Positions 1 through 11,349 of a stretch of 64,000 bases of DNA are shown here, one piece after another (within the stretch, counting starts at the first letter, position 1; every line of letters starts with the position of its first letter). Location of the stretch: positions 56,223,452 to 56,287,451 of the forward strand of contig NC_063447.1 of the NCBI RefSeq assembly GCF_020379485.1, read 5' to 3'. The position numbers were made by a program, and so were the translations under genes. The stretch comes from Brassica napus. Lineage: Eukaryota > Streptophyta > Magnoliopsida > Brassicales > Brassicaceae. Under the pieces are notes generated by a model. It saw only the letters and a list, made by a program, of their open reading frames with translations. It searched no databases and was not told the origin of the DNA.

Positions 1-169
1 TTGAATGGTAGTTATATTTTACTAACCTAAATACCAAAAAACCGAAAAAACTGAACCGATATGCGGATTGAACACCCCTATCTACATTTGCTCGATTAAC
101 AAAATCATCATTTCATTAACATGGCATGACGTCGAAAGATGGATAGATTCGAAGTAACTTTTTAGTTTG

Positions 170-748
170 TACTGTTCGATTCTCTTAATATTTTGTGGAG
201 AGGTACGCATTGAAAGCCAATTAATTTGTCTCTCTAAGAACAAATGTCATATCAGACTTTCAAAAGTTGTCATTGAAATCGATTCTAAACATGGTGAACT
301 GTTTATCGCAAATCATTTTTCGTTAGATCATCCATCTTTCTACTATTCCAGTTCAAATACGCTTAACTCTGAAATTTTAAGCGGAAGTATACCGGAAAAG
401 GTAAACACACTTTGTTGACATAGATAACCAAATCAATTCTCTTAAGTATTCCAACATATACCATAAATCGGGATGTTACACTTCACCCATTCTCAAAGAA
501 CCCAATGTCCCACTACGCCCCATGATCGTTACCCATGCTAGTGTGAGCTCTCAGTGACTCCACATAGTATGGATTCGGCTCTGATACTACTTGTAGCGCC
601 TCGACCACCCACGGTTTATGGGTCCCACTCCGTGTAACGGACAGTGCATTAATTTTCAGCCGGAAAAAGTAAGCGCACTTAAATGACATAAATAGACAAA
701 TCAATTTTCTTAAGCCTTCAACCATATATCACAAACCGTGATGTTACT
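170..748 (-). mobile_element. Degenerate TRIM LTR retroelement, Cassandra type, minus orientation
   Basis: Two copies of one LTR-like sequence lie in direct orientation: one runs leftward from about 479, the other occupies about 591-748. They share the stretch with GGCTTAAGAGAATTGATTTG-like sequence and a TTTTCCGG motif. Read on the minus strand, the right copy ends in GGCGCTACA and is followed at about 575-592 by AGTAGTATCAGAGCC, which resembles the initiator-Met tRNA primer-binding site. The left copy starts TGTAACATCCCG, preceded by a purine-rich GAATGGGTGAAG (about 480-491) as polypurine tract. The internal part is only about 110 bp and non-coding, as expected for a TRIM. The left LTR also holds a 5S-rRNA-like segment, listed separately. 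The outer end of the left LTR and the target duplication could not be fixed. Non-autonomous and decayed. Confidence 0.6.
313..372 (-). other. 5S rRNA-like segment inside the TRIM LTR
   Basis: On the minus strand this reads AGTTAAGCGTATTTGAACTG, then GAATAGTAGAAAGATGGATG and ATCT. It lines up with the 3' half of plant 5S rRNA (AGTTAAGCGTGCTTGG, GAGTAGTA, GGATGGGTGACCT), including the internal-promoter region. Cassandra TRIMs carry 5S-derived Pol III sequence in their LTRs. The match is degenerate and is not a functional 5S gene. Confidence 0.5.
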
Positions 749-769
749 ATTTAACGGGTAAATCTCATT

Positions 770-862
770 AATATCATAGAGGGACAGAATCCGATGCTTT
801 GCTGTGTTGGTGTTGTGGTTGAACTCCTATAATATCATAGAGGGACAGAATCCGATGCTTTG
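770..862. repeat. Two direct copies of a 32-bp sequence
   Basis: The sequence beginning AATATCATAGAGGGACAGAA and ending GATGCTTTG occurs at about 770-801 and again at about 831-862, separated by 29 bases. No coding content is seen. From there to about 1440 the DNA is strongly AT-rich and nothing was recognised. Confidence 0.8.
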
Positions 863-1465
863 TTTTTTTTTTAAGGGATGCTTGGGTGGGTTTAAGGACA
901 ATTAGGTAATAATCTGCATCCGGAGTGGAGTGAATATTTTATAAAATATTTATTAAATAGATATTTTTTTTAAAAAAAATATTTATAAAAGATATTTAAA
1001 TATATTTTATTGATTTTATTAACTGTAAATTCAATTCAATTATGATAATGTTTCAGAAATTTTGAAATTTAAATAGTTATAAATTTTTAAATCTTATATA
1101 TTTTAATTTAAATGTTATTAATAGATATATACATTTTTAATTTGAAGATCGAGGTTTCCTATATTTTATAATGATCACAAAATTTTCTATATACAAAATT
1201 CTAATAATTTTAATAATTTATAATCATTTAATTTTTTTTAAAAATATAACAATTACAAAAAATCTCAATTTTTATTATATGGTTAATGTGATTGTATAAT
1301 TTATTTTAGTAAGATAATATTAAATAAAAATGATAGATATAAAATTGTTTTCAGGTTTTTATTATTCAGTATCATTACCATATGTATTTTAAATCACCTT
1401 AGTTAATTCTATAAATTTTATTTAAGTAAATATGAAGGTTATTTAATGTATTATTTGAGAATGCA

Positions 1466-1586
1466 TATGGTGATGACATCTCAATTTTTTTATGAGAATA
1501 ATTGTGGTGATGACGCGTCAACAATTTTTTACGAGAATCATTACGGTGATGACACATCAACATTTTTTTCTGAAAATGCTTTTCAA
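1466..1586. repeat. Short tandem repeat, about 3 units of 40-45 bp
   Basis: The motif GGTGATGAC followed by a T-run and GAGAAT(A/C)ATT is repeated about three times with small differences. The weak open frames on both strands here come from the repeat and are not credible genes. From 1587 to 1995 lies AT-rich DNA with a (TA)n/(CA)n microsatellite at about 1875-1920. Confidence 0.75.
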
Positions 1587-1887
1587 AATACTTTTCCAAT
1601 AATATATATGTTTAACTTTCACATTAATTGTAGCATTACTTGTTTTATATAGTATGAATATGAGCAGCCACACATATACCATGCACACAAACATACACAT
1701 GACTTGTTATTACAAACAAAAAAGGCACCCACATGTACCACAAACAGCTTTCTCCATTAGGTATGCGACTAGCAACGGACTCGGTTGAATGTTAATATAA
1801 GTCCGAGACATACAATACAATTAACCGATTTGATCTGTCACTTTTTATTTTATTTTTATTTAAACACACATCACAATATATATATAT

Positions 1888-1919
<32 letters not shown>

Positions 1920-1995
1920 AATATAGGACATGTAGATAAGTTCCTCAGGTAATTATTCTTGGGTGATATTGATCGATCGAGTCCATTAATATGCA

Positions 1996-3755
1996 TCAGA
2001 GATACTCAGTAGTGGAGACAATTAAGAACTCAACACTTAAATATATCTGGTCGTTTACCAGATATCCGTTTGAAGTGTTGTGGAGTTCTGTCAGCGGGAT
2101 ATACTTGCTACAGCCCCAACAATTAGCACCCGGCGCAAACAAAGCTTGGTATTCTTTAACAGAAAAGTATAGATTAAGTTAAATTAGCAACCGGCTTGTA
2201 TATAGATAATGAAAAAGGAGATATTAAGTATATGTACCAGGTTCTTTGTGATTGCGTTTTAGTTGGTCCAAGAGTCGCAGTTTATAGACGGCCAATGTTG
2301 GTCCCTTTGGAAGATTAGTCACGTAATCGGTCGCAGTCAAATAAAAAGACAGATGTCCTTCGCCACCTTTGTCTCCTTTTGGGTACATTTCTAGTTTCCT
2401 GGTTGAAATGGGAAACATATGTGTAAGATATATGTTCACATATTTTGCCGTAGTTTGTTTTCTCAAATGTAAAACGTTAGTCCATTTTCTAAACGTGTAC
2501 GTGTCCCTATAGCATTGAAGAAAATTTGCAACAGCAACTATATTATAAAGCCTAGATAATTGAGGCAATTCAACCAAAACATACTATATATAATTACAAA
2601 CGGAGGAGTATATGCATACCATGTCCGTGGTCCAAGGGTAAACTCGTACGACGAATGAGTTACACCATCGAAGGAGGAAAACCGAGTGATCTTCCAGGTG
2701 AATCTAGAGTTCTTCCGAGCCACATCCATCAGTTTGAGGCTTTCCGCTGTCCCCAGGGTTCGAGAGATACTGGTAAATTTGAGGAAATTTGGTTTGACGT
2801 TGGTGATCTCGGCACTGAAAACCGCTTTGTCGTTCAGAAGATACTTCTCCTCCAGCACCTCGTCCGTGATGAATATGTCTTGCCCCCATGAAGGATGTTT
2901 TTCGTCGAAACACATAACAAACACTGATAATACAACATATTGGCAGTATCAACATAAAATAAAGTCATCATTCAACACTAATTATATTCCCTATTTTACT
3001 AAATGATGTATGTTTTTGTGTTTCACACATATTAAGAAACATATTATAATTTTATTATAAATATATATTTTTTGTGACTAACTATTTTCTATAACTTTAA
3101 ACCAATATTATTTGAATAAGTACATTTAATATTTTTGAAAATTACAATTACTATTATCAATTATTAAAAGTATATCTTCTAATAACATATTTTATTTAGA
3201 ACTTTTATCTTATAGAAACGAAAGAGTAATTGGGAAAAATAATACACACCTTTGCATATATCAGGTGGTCCAGTCTGAGAGACTACGCTGAGTTTCACAC
3301 TGCAGTTAACTTGCCAATTAGAACCTGTACACTTTTCATCCGTGATGTCCAGAAAAAAAGATATGTAGTCCTTGACAACATCTGAGCGGATAACAAACTT
3401 CCTATAACGCCAATTTCAAGCCAACAAGAATAATACACATTTTAGGTTAAACTATACTGACGAACTGTCTTGGGGAAACAGATCAAATCACTCACCATTT
3501 GAGACCAGAAACATGGAAATCCAATGACCCACACCTCTTAACTTTTCGAGTCAATAGCTTAGACATTCCCTCAATCAACATGAAGTGAGCGTTGGTGCAG
3601 TTATTTGCATTTTCTTTTATGGTGCCTAGATGCGGATGAACAAACATATATCAACAATTAATTATAATTAGATGGGTGCACAAAAAAAAGGATTATAATT
3701 TGATGAATGCATGGATATATAAGTTAAATGAACCTTCAAGTGACGTTAGACCCAT
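1996..3755 (-). CDS. MATH (TRAF-like) domain protein, six exons, complete
   Basis: Six exons join in phase with GT-AG borders: 3734-3755, 3496-3625, 3250-3401, 2620-2923, 2238-2398 and 1996-2153, giving 308 residues. The start is the ATG at 3755, about 100 bp below a TATA box. The stop is the TGA at 1996-1998. Residues about 15-150 form a first, N-terminally short MATH domain (HFMLIEGMSKLL, SWGQDIFITDEVLEEKYLLND). Residues about 174-305 form a second MATH domain opening with SRFTWKITRFSSF, then KLEMYPKGDKGGEGHLSFYL and ending NGYLVNDQIYLSVEF. No BTB, RING or protease domain is present, so this is the plant stand-alone TRAF-like class. Such proteins are thought to act as protein-protein adaptors; the partner is unknown. 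No stop or frameshift was found. A truncated second copy lies at 20658-20917. Confidence 0.88.
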
Positions 3756-3854
3756 GTTGAAGATGGTAGTCGTCTTAAATATCGAAGTAGGGTTTTATTC
3801 TTTGGTGATGTGTTGTTTGTATTGGAGTGAGAAGAAAGTGGCATGGTATGTCGG

Positions 3855-3862
3855 TATATATA
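3855..3862 (-). promoter_or_regulatory. TATA box of the MATH gene
   Basis: The minus strand reads CTATATATAC about 100 bp upstream of the ATG at 3755. Spacing and direction fit a core promoter. The same sequence is kept in the second copy near 21017-21024. Confidence 0.55.
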
Positions 3863-3958
3863 GGCAAATTTCTTGACGATGGGGTTTCAACTGCTATAAA
3901 GCGAATGAACTGTGGATTATTTTCTCAAGAAACGCTTAGAGGTGTAACTGGTACCGCC

Positions 3959-6043
3959 TGTTTGACCCAAAAACGGTGTTTATGCTGGTGATGATTGTTG
4001 GAATCATTAAATAAAGAATCTAAAGATAATGATTAGATTCTTGAGGTTTATGAGAAATCTTGAAATAATCAAATGAGAAATGAACATAAAAAAGAGTTTA
4101 TTGATCAAAGATTGTATTACAAGAATGATTTCTAGTGTACAGTAAAACTAAGAAGAAATAAACTCTTTGTAAGATGTGTTCTAGGTCTAAAATGGAAGAA
4201 GGGAAGATCATTTCTAATAAGGAGGTAGCTCCTTATTTATAGAACAAAGATATCTAGGGTTTCCTAACAAAGTGGGCCTAATTCATTGTCTTAATGGGCA
4301 TTGAGGGAGGATGTAAATCCACCCCCAACTGTAAGCCCCCCCCCCCCAAGTTCGTAGAGAGATAACACCGATCTCTGCGAATTTTACGAATAGGGTTTAT
4401 GAGACAATGAACTAGGCACATACCCATGTCGCAGACGATTTTCATGAACGGGCCGTCATGGTTAGGTTGCCATAGATGAATAGATGAAGTGTCATAGACA
4501 GACCGTCTCGGGCGAGCTGTCATCGACATACTTCTGATTCCGATCAGACTTCTTACTTCGGGATGGTTGCGCGAACGATCTGTAAGGACAGTGTTCTGAA
4601 CCACCGGAGCAAGTTGCCATGGATGAAGTGTCAATCGACAAACTGCCAAAGACAAGTCGCCATAGACATAACGTACCGCCATGAGCGAACCATCACAATC
4701 AAATCGTCACGGGTGGATGTGTCTTCGCGGTATCACGTCATGCTCGAGACTTGCAAGCGATCCGAGCGACTGCGAGAGAGCGATCCGAGCCGAGTAACTG
4801 CGAGAGAGCGATCCATGACGAGTAACAGCAAGAGAGCGATCTGTGACAAGTAACTGCAAGAGAGCGAGTCGAGTGACCGCGGGAGATCGATTCGAGCGAC
4901 TGCGAGAGAACAGTATGTGCCGAGTAACTGTGAGAGAGCTATCCTTGACGAGTAACCGCAAGAGAGTGATCCGTACCGAGAAACTGCAAGAGAGCGAGTC
5001 GAGTGACCGCGAGAGATCGATCCGAGTGACCGCGAGAGATCGATCCGAGCGACTGCGAGAGAACGATCTGCGCCGACTGACTGCGAGAGAGCAAGTGGAG
5101 TGACCGCGAGAGATCGATCCGAGCGACTGCGAGAGAACGATCTGCACCGAGTAACTGCGAGAGAGCTATCCATGACGAGTAACTGCAAGAGAGCGAGTCG
5201 AGTGATCGCGAGAGATCGATCCGAGCGACTGCGAGAGAACGATTTTCGCTGAGTGACTGCGAGAGAGCTATCCATGACGAGTAACCGCGAGAGAGCGATC
5301 TGTGCCGAGCCATCGCGAGAGATCGATCTGAGCGACTGCGAGAGAATGATCTGCGCCGAATAACTGCAAGATAGATCGATCCGAGCGACTGCGAGAGAGC
5401 GATCAACGCCGAGTAACTGCGAGAGAGCGAGACGAGTGACCGCAAGAGATCGATCCGAGGGACTATGAGAGAACGATCAGCGCCGAGTGACTGCGAGATA
5501 GCGAGCCGAGTGACCGCGAAAGATCGATCTGAGCGACTGCGAGAGAACGATCTGCGCTGAGTGACTGCGAGAGAGCGAGTCGAGTGACCGCGAGAGAGAG
5601 ATCTGTATTCTCTCAAGTTCGGTATGCTTTGAAGATAGTTCTCCTTGAACCCCCTCCTTCTAGCGCCAACTGTTTGACCCAAAAACGGTGTTTATGCTGG
5701 TGATGTTTGTTGGAATCATACAATAAAGAATCTAAGGATAATGATTAGATTCTTGAGGTTTAGGAGAAATCTTGAAAGAATCAAAATGCGAAATGAAGAT
5801 CAAAAATAGTTTATTGATCAAAGATTGTATTACAAGAATGGTTTCTAGTGTAAAGTAAAACTAAGAAGATATAGACTCTTTGTAAGATGTGTTCTAGGTC
5901 TAAAATGGAAGAAGAGAAGATCATTTCTAATAAGGAGGTAGCTCCTTATTTATAGAACAAAGATATCTAGGGTTTCATAACAAAATGAACCTAATTCATT
6001 GTCTTAATGGGCCTTGAGGGAGGATGTAAATCCACCTCCAACA
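3959..6043 (-). mobile_element. Non-autonomous LTR retroelement with internal minisatellite, copy A
   Basis: Two direct repeats of 373 bp, 3959-4331 and 5671-6043, begin TGTTTGACCCAAAAACGG and end CCAAC(A/T); on the minus strand they read TGTTGGAGG...AAACA, a canonical LTR form. The flanks are CCGCC and CCGCT, a near-perfect 5-bp target duplication. In minus orientation the 5' LTR (right) is followed by TTGGCGCTAGAAGGAGGGGG (5650-5669), a likely primer-binding site, and a G-rich tract (complement of the C-run at 4337-4347) precedes the 3' LTR as polypurine tract. The interior of about 1.3 kb encodes no gag or pol; much of it is a short tandem array. It therefore relied on another element for mobility. 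It predates the block duplication, because both copies carry it. Confidence 0.85.
4741..5606. repeat. Minisatellite array inside the LTR element, copy A
   Basis: Variants of a unit of roughly 25-33 bp, with the core CGAGAGATCGATCCGAGCGA and CTGCGAGAGA, run for almost 900 bp. Most units match GAGTAACTGCGAGAGAGCGA or a close form. The array is open in several frames on both strands and gives arginine/serine/leucine-rich repeats (SRSRSDRSLAVTR type). These frames have no independent support as genes and are best read as repeat by-products. Confidence 0.85.
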
Positions 6044-7507
6044 CCGCTCATATATATTAATCTCTACAGCTTCTAAACCATTTTTATAGTATCTTTATTA
6101 GGAAACTTAGATGCGTAAAAGAAAACATTAACCTCTATTTGCGACTGTCAATTGTTTAATAAATAATATTTTAAAAAATATTAATTAATAGTGTTGTTTA
6201 GAAACTCATTAAGGTATATCTATAATAATAGTTTTTTTAAAAAAGCTTTTTTAAAACCAACCGTGCTTTGTGCTAGTGATTTCGCATTTGGAGTTGGTTT
6301 CATTGTGCCCTCTGTTCGATATCTGTTAGGAGGGTGAGTTAATGCCAATGTCATCGGGTATAGCCAAAAACAGCTTCCATCTGAGAAGAATCAGGCCTCG
6401 ATTGGTACAGCTGATGATAAAGCAGTATATTGTATAAGGAGTACGCTGCAAAAGCTGTATGCTCTCGTTAAAATTTTTAATAAATTGATTGGTAAAGCAG
6501 AATCATTATAAATTACCACAAAAGTTAATATATAATATATTTAATGTGAAATAATATATATTAAATTATAATATATATTAATAATATATTTGTTATTAAA
6601 AATAATAAATCTTATTTAATTATATAAATCAAATTAAATTTTAAATGTGAATTATTATTATTATTATCTTAAAAATGTAATTTAAAAATATAAAATTTGT
6701 TAAAAATAAATAAATTATATATAATTTATATATATATTATCATTATTTATTTATTGGTAGAGCAGTAAATGATTCATATACTATATTATCATAAAAATTA
6801 ATATAAGATATATAATTTACTTATTTCTAAATAATATAGATATTTTTATTTTATAATATGTAATATATAAATATATATTATGTTATGTTTTGTTATTAAA
6901 AATAATGACTGATATGTGTAATTATATAAATTGTATTATATTTTAAATGTGAAATATTGTTCTTTTAAAAAAAAGTTAAACATATATAATTGCAACTTTT
7001 TTTAAAAAAATATAAATTTTATTTTTTATTATAAACATATTTTTATATTATTTAAGAAATTAATTATATATATTTTAAATTATTTTATATATTTTAACTG
7101 CAAATGCTCTATCAAAAGCTCCCTATGAGAGCATAGAGCAAAGAGAATTTGGAGAGCGTTAGCATCTTGTAAATGTTTTTTCAAATGCTTCTATGATAAA
7201 TGTTGATTGGATAATGATGAACATAATGTTTACGCTAATGCTCTACCAATCAAAATTCGGGCTGTCGGATCACCTCTTAGTTTTTAAAAAATGGAGATTT
7301 TGGATGGTTGATTGAGTGGGGCTGTGCTTAGTTATGGACTTTTAATGGTTGTAGGGTGCTTTTTTAACAAGAATAAGTCTGAAAAACATTTATAGTGTGT
7401 CTACCATCTCTTGGAATACAACGTGTCTACTACAACCAAATGATTAAGCGCAGTTTTAACTGCATTATAAATATAAACTCTACAAATTAAGAATGTTGAG
7501 AGTGTAA
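6044..7507. other. AT-rich non-coding stretch of block copy A
   Basis: No gene is supported. The DNA is very AT-rich with long poly-A/T and TATA-like runs. Segments around 6380-6480 and 7100-7260 carry related GCTCTA and GATTGGTA words and may be worn ends of a DNA transposon, but no clear terminal repeats or target duplication were found. It is conserved in copy B at 23201-24656. Confidence 0.5.
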
Positions 7508-7521
7508 CATTTATTCTTTAT

Positions 7522-7834
7522 TTTTTATTTTTTTTGACATCAAACATTTACAGACTCATATTGACTCTGTAAACCAAAGTGGTAACTCTGCATCCATGTG
7601 CACGACAAAAGACGGTTGGTTTCTAGCACTGCGTGCTAAGCTATCCGCCTTAAGGTTCGCCGTCCGAGGAACATGAATGATATCTGAGTTGAGAAAACTG
7701 CTTCTGAGAAGCTTAATGTCTTCCAGGTAGCTTTCAAATGCTGGTCATTCTTCAGGTTCTGAAACCATCTTCACCAATTGAAAACAATCCGTAGCAAAAG
7801 TAACCTGAAACTGTCTTAAATTCTTCATATATTC
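7522..7834 (-). mobile_element. 5'-truncated LINE fragment (RNase H end) with target duplication
   Basis: About 313 bp present only in copy A. It is flanked by a 14-bp duplication, CATTTATTCTTTAT, at 7508-7521 and 7835-7848; copy B has the empty site once at about 24657-24670. The minus strand encodes the end of a plant non-LTR RNase H domain (TFATDCFQLVKMVSE, then DIIHVPRTANLKADSLAR, ending PLWFTESI and a stop). One in-frame TGA lies between SEPEE and PAFES. On the plus strand the left edge is T-rich, matching the A-tail of a minus-strand insertion. Confidence 0.88.
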
Positions 7835-7848
7835 CATTTATTCTTTAT

Positions 7849-8978
7849 AAATTAGTAATTTCATTCTCCTATTAAATTATAATTTTATATAATATCGCCA
7901 AAATATTGAGACAAAAAATTAGAAATAGTTTTCATTTTAAATAAAAAGAAATAATAAAACATTTCAAAAATTATAAGTTATATAGAGTATCTATTAACTT
8001 ATGATTTAACGAGACCATATGTATACGAGGTTTATAAAATTAGTTTATTGTATTATATTATATTTTAGATTAATAACTTGAAACTAATTTTTTAATAATT
8101 TACCATTTTTAATTTATTCAGAATTAATTTATAGATTTTATTAAATATAATGTTCATTAAAAGTTTTTGGATCTAAGATTAACAATTCAGATCAAAATAT
8201 GACGTGTGCATATCTAAAACTTTGTAAGTACGAATATTCATTCATAACTTCGATATCTAATCTGATATATGAATCCAAACTATATTTTCATATATTGAAT
8301 TTTGATAGACTGAATTATATGTCATGTAATTAATATTTTTATACATTTTATTTTATTAGGTACATATAATGGTGACATAAGGTCACCACTAGTACATGAA
8401 AACATTAATAGATTTTTAGTAAGAATTTTTAGACACTCAAATCAACAGATCTCAACACTTGGAGGGGGAAACAAGTACGAATTAGATACAAAAAATTATT
8501 TCTGTTAGTCCAAGTTATTTGAATGGAAAACAAAAGATAACCACAGTTTTTTTGCTGGTAATAGGAAGAGATATTTTTTGCAAGTGATGCTTTTAAAAAT
8601 CAATTTAAAGGACTCGATCGAATCTAAAAGGAGTATCTTCCGGTCCCTATATATATATTCCACAAGCGCTATGTTTATTCCCACGCTATTAGAGAATCGA
8701 ACAACAATGGCAGTAGAGAGAAGCAATGCAAAATTCTCTTATTCAGCATAGCCAAATTCCTCTTCTTCAGCATAGCCAAATATAAATGCACTAGGGCCGG
8801 CCCGCCCTACGGACACGATTAAAATTAACAAATAATTTAAGTGGTTAGAGTAAATATTTAATATAAATTGTTATTATTTAAAAATATAAATTTTGTACAT
8901 GTTATTGTATTTGAAGAATAAATAAACCATGTTATCTGAAAAATTAGTTATAATTTTAAAATAAATATTACTTGTTAG
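7849..8978. other. AT-rich non-coding stretch of block copy A, continued
   Basis: Nothing with coding support. It includes a G/C-rich island at about 8788-8815 (GGGCCGGCCCGCCCTACGG) inside otherwise AT-rich DNA, also present in copy B near 25614-25640. Its origin was not recognised. Confidence 0.45.
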
Positions 8979-9298
8979 TTTTCAAAAGAGAAATTCTTTC
9001 AAATAACTTTTTTAAGGTTTTGTCACAAAAATAACTCTCAAAAAAATAAAATTACGAAATAGCCCTTTTTTATTTTGAAAATTTTAATATTTAATTTTTA
9101 TTTTTTAAAATTTGAAACTCCATCCCCAAAATCTCATCCCTTAACTCTAAAGCATAAGTCTAGATTAGTTAACCTTACGGTAAAAATACATTTTTACCAT
9201 TTAATAAAACTTATTTTGGTCATTTTCTTCTTTGAAAACTATTTTTGTGACAAAAACTTAAAAAGAGCTATCCTCGAGAGAATTTCTCTTTTTAAAAT
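8979..9298. mobile_element. MITE with about 60-bp terminal inverted repeats, copy A
   Basis: The left arm (AAAAGAGAAATTCTTTC ... TTTTGTCACAAAAATAA, 8985-9045) is the inverse of the right arm (CTATTTTTGTGACAAAAACT ... GAGAGAATTTCTCTTTTT, 9239-9295). The interior of about 190 bp holds no gene; the open frame crossing it is an artefact. Size, AT-richness and long inverted ends fit a miniature inverted-repeat element. Copy B has it at about 25806-26120. Confidence 0.75.
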
Positions 9299-11184
9299 AT
9301 GATTATTTTTCTTTTTAAAGGTTTAAGATGATTTTCTTTTGTTAAGTGATCTATATTTTAATTATATATTAAGAATTGGATGTCGCATTACATAATTTCT
9401 TATGATTTTTTTGGAGTTGGATGACCATAAAAAATCCTGTGAGCTTTTTTTTTTTCATTTTTATCAGTAGAAAAGAAACAAACTTGTAAATAAATTCACA
9501 TACTTTTTCCTTTAATTTTATATACTTAAGTGGATTATCTCATGTTTTTACTAAATTTAGTTTTTACAGTAGATTATTACTGCAGATTGTTATTTGAGTA
9601 GATTGTTATAAACTACTCTAACAAGTTATAATATAAACTGCTGACAACTGCAATTTGCGAAGTGTGTAATGAGATATATTATCATCGTCTTTACATTTTT
9701 TTACCAGTTAGATTTTATCTGTTTCAGTTCGTCTGGAATCAAATTAATTTATTTAGAGCAACTATTTAGACTAATTGATTTATTCTTGACTAAGAGCTAA
9801 CTGGTGATAATCATGTAATCAATTATGTTTACCCCATGCTCCAGTAACTCCTCTGGTTTATTCTCCTGAAAAGTGATGTTTCACAAATTAAATAATCTTT
9901 ATAAATAACCATTTGTGCGGGGATTTTGTTCCGTTATATTTTTTTTTAACATTTAATTACTTTAGTTTAAATGATTTTGATTTATACTATGTGTAGATCA
10001 TTATTTTGAATTTTTTTAAAATTATCGCCTTTTTCCTTTGAACTTGTTTGTTGTAAATGACTCAAGGTTAGTTTCACTATAGTTGAATAAGTTACATACT
10101 TCGTTGGACTAAGCAAAAACATATTTTATTTTCATATCAATATTAAAATTACGGTTGAACATTTTTTAGTATATAATATTTTAAATTTTCACTTTTATTT
10201 GATTACAATAACCTTAAATTTCATTGTCACAACAAAAACTCTTTTTAGTGACTGCAAATAATAGAGTTTAAGATTGCTAAGATTGGCACAACTTGAGATA
10301 AGTACAAAAAAAATGATCTTTTGAATCTGAACGACACTCTTGCATCCAAGTACAAAGAAGAACATTCATTATTGATGATAAAAAGCTTCTCAACCACCTT
10401 TGTAAAGCTTCTCAACCATCTTCATGTATTATGTACGGCAGCAAACTCAAAAGCAGACAAAAGAAGAACATTCATTATTAATGATAAAAAAAAAGAGAAA
10501 ATCCGAGATGTGTAAATCTATTTATCATTGTTGCACTGACAAAAAAAATATCTGGACACGTGTCACTACGTGAAAGAATAACTTATCTAGGTGTCTGCCT
10601 ACGTGGTTTAATGAGAAAACAGTAAACTATGTTTTATAATAATAGATTTTATGATAGTTACAGAAATGTGTATAGTCACCCAAGTGGGAAAAGGAATTAT
10701 ACGTAAGTTTCCAATATAAATAACTCTATCGTGTTAACAAATCATGAAAATGTATAAATAGATAATTACAAAACAATGTATAAAATTTACTAAATCAATG
10801 CTTTAGAAAGACACAAATCTATATTTCTTTAAAAAAAATTTTAAATTTTATTTTCTAGTACCAAAAATTTCATTGATATTAAAAATTAATATTAACAACT
10901 TAATGTAAAGTAAACTTTTAAAATCTATTTTTGCGGCCTAGTAGTTTCCGGTTGTGAATGGCGTTTGAACTTAGTCTATTAGGTCTTGACAGGTTTCTCC
11001 GTTATCGCACACAAACACCTTTTGCAGATGTTTGTGTTTAAAATTAGTGATATGTGTCTTAGTCCTCCAAAAAGTACATTTTACAAAGTATTTTTTGTTT
11101 TAATCGTGGTACTTATATATTGACTTTTATTTTAAATAATGGTGGATTTGTATATACAACGTTTGCAACAGGCGTTTGCATCGT
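9299..11184. other. Non-coding remainder of block copy A
   Basis: AT-rich with no supported gene. A weak 64-codon frame at 10321-10515 becomes 101 codons in copy B because of a single indel; it has no ATG of its own, no recognised similarity and is not called. It spans two imperfect direct repeats (AAGAAGAACATTCATTATT near 10357 and 10463). A perfect CACGTG sits at 10557-10562, in a GGACACGTGTCACTACGTG context, but no gene start is nearby. Confidence 0.45.
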
Positions 11185-11349
11185 TTTGTCCGACGAACTA
11201 GTTTTGTCCGTCGGGATTCCGTCGGAATTTCCTCGGTATGTCGGTAGGATTTAAACTATAAATACAAGCACTCCTCTTCCTCTTCATTCACTTCATATCT
11301 TCATCCTCCCTCTTACTCTATTTACACACGAATTTGATTCATAAAAAAT

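Larger units (their letters stand above)
3455..11184. repeat. Block copy A of a large direct duplication
   Basis: From the TACTGACGAACTGTCTTG at 3455 to GGCGTTTGCATCGT at 11184 the sequence is repeated almost base for base at 20617-27985 (offset 17162 at the start). Copy A is longer mainly because of a LINE fragment at 7522-7834. The block covers MATH exons 1-2 with promoter, an LTR element, a MITE and AT-rich DNA. Copy A runs into intact MATH sequence on its left and into the CACTA element on its right. Confidence 0.95.

Noticed and set aside
2655..3006. Plus-strand frames opposite the MATH gene
   Set aside because: Shadows of minus-strand exon 4, which joins in phase with its neighbours.
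4707..5682. Long minus-strand frames rich in Ser/Arg/Leu (SRSRSDRSLAVTR type), also at 21864-22839
   Set aside because: They lie inside a minisatellite that is open in several frames on both strands. Protein periodicity follows the DNA repeat, and no start context or domain supports a gene.
10321..10515. Small frame present in both block copies (64 and 101 codons)
   Set aside because: No ATG at the start, length changes with one indel, no recognised similarity.
10557..10562. CACGTG G-box as a functional regulatory site
   Set aside because: No gene start lies near it in either block copy.
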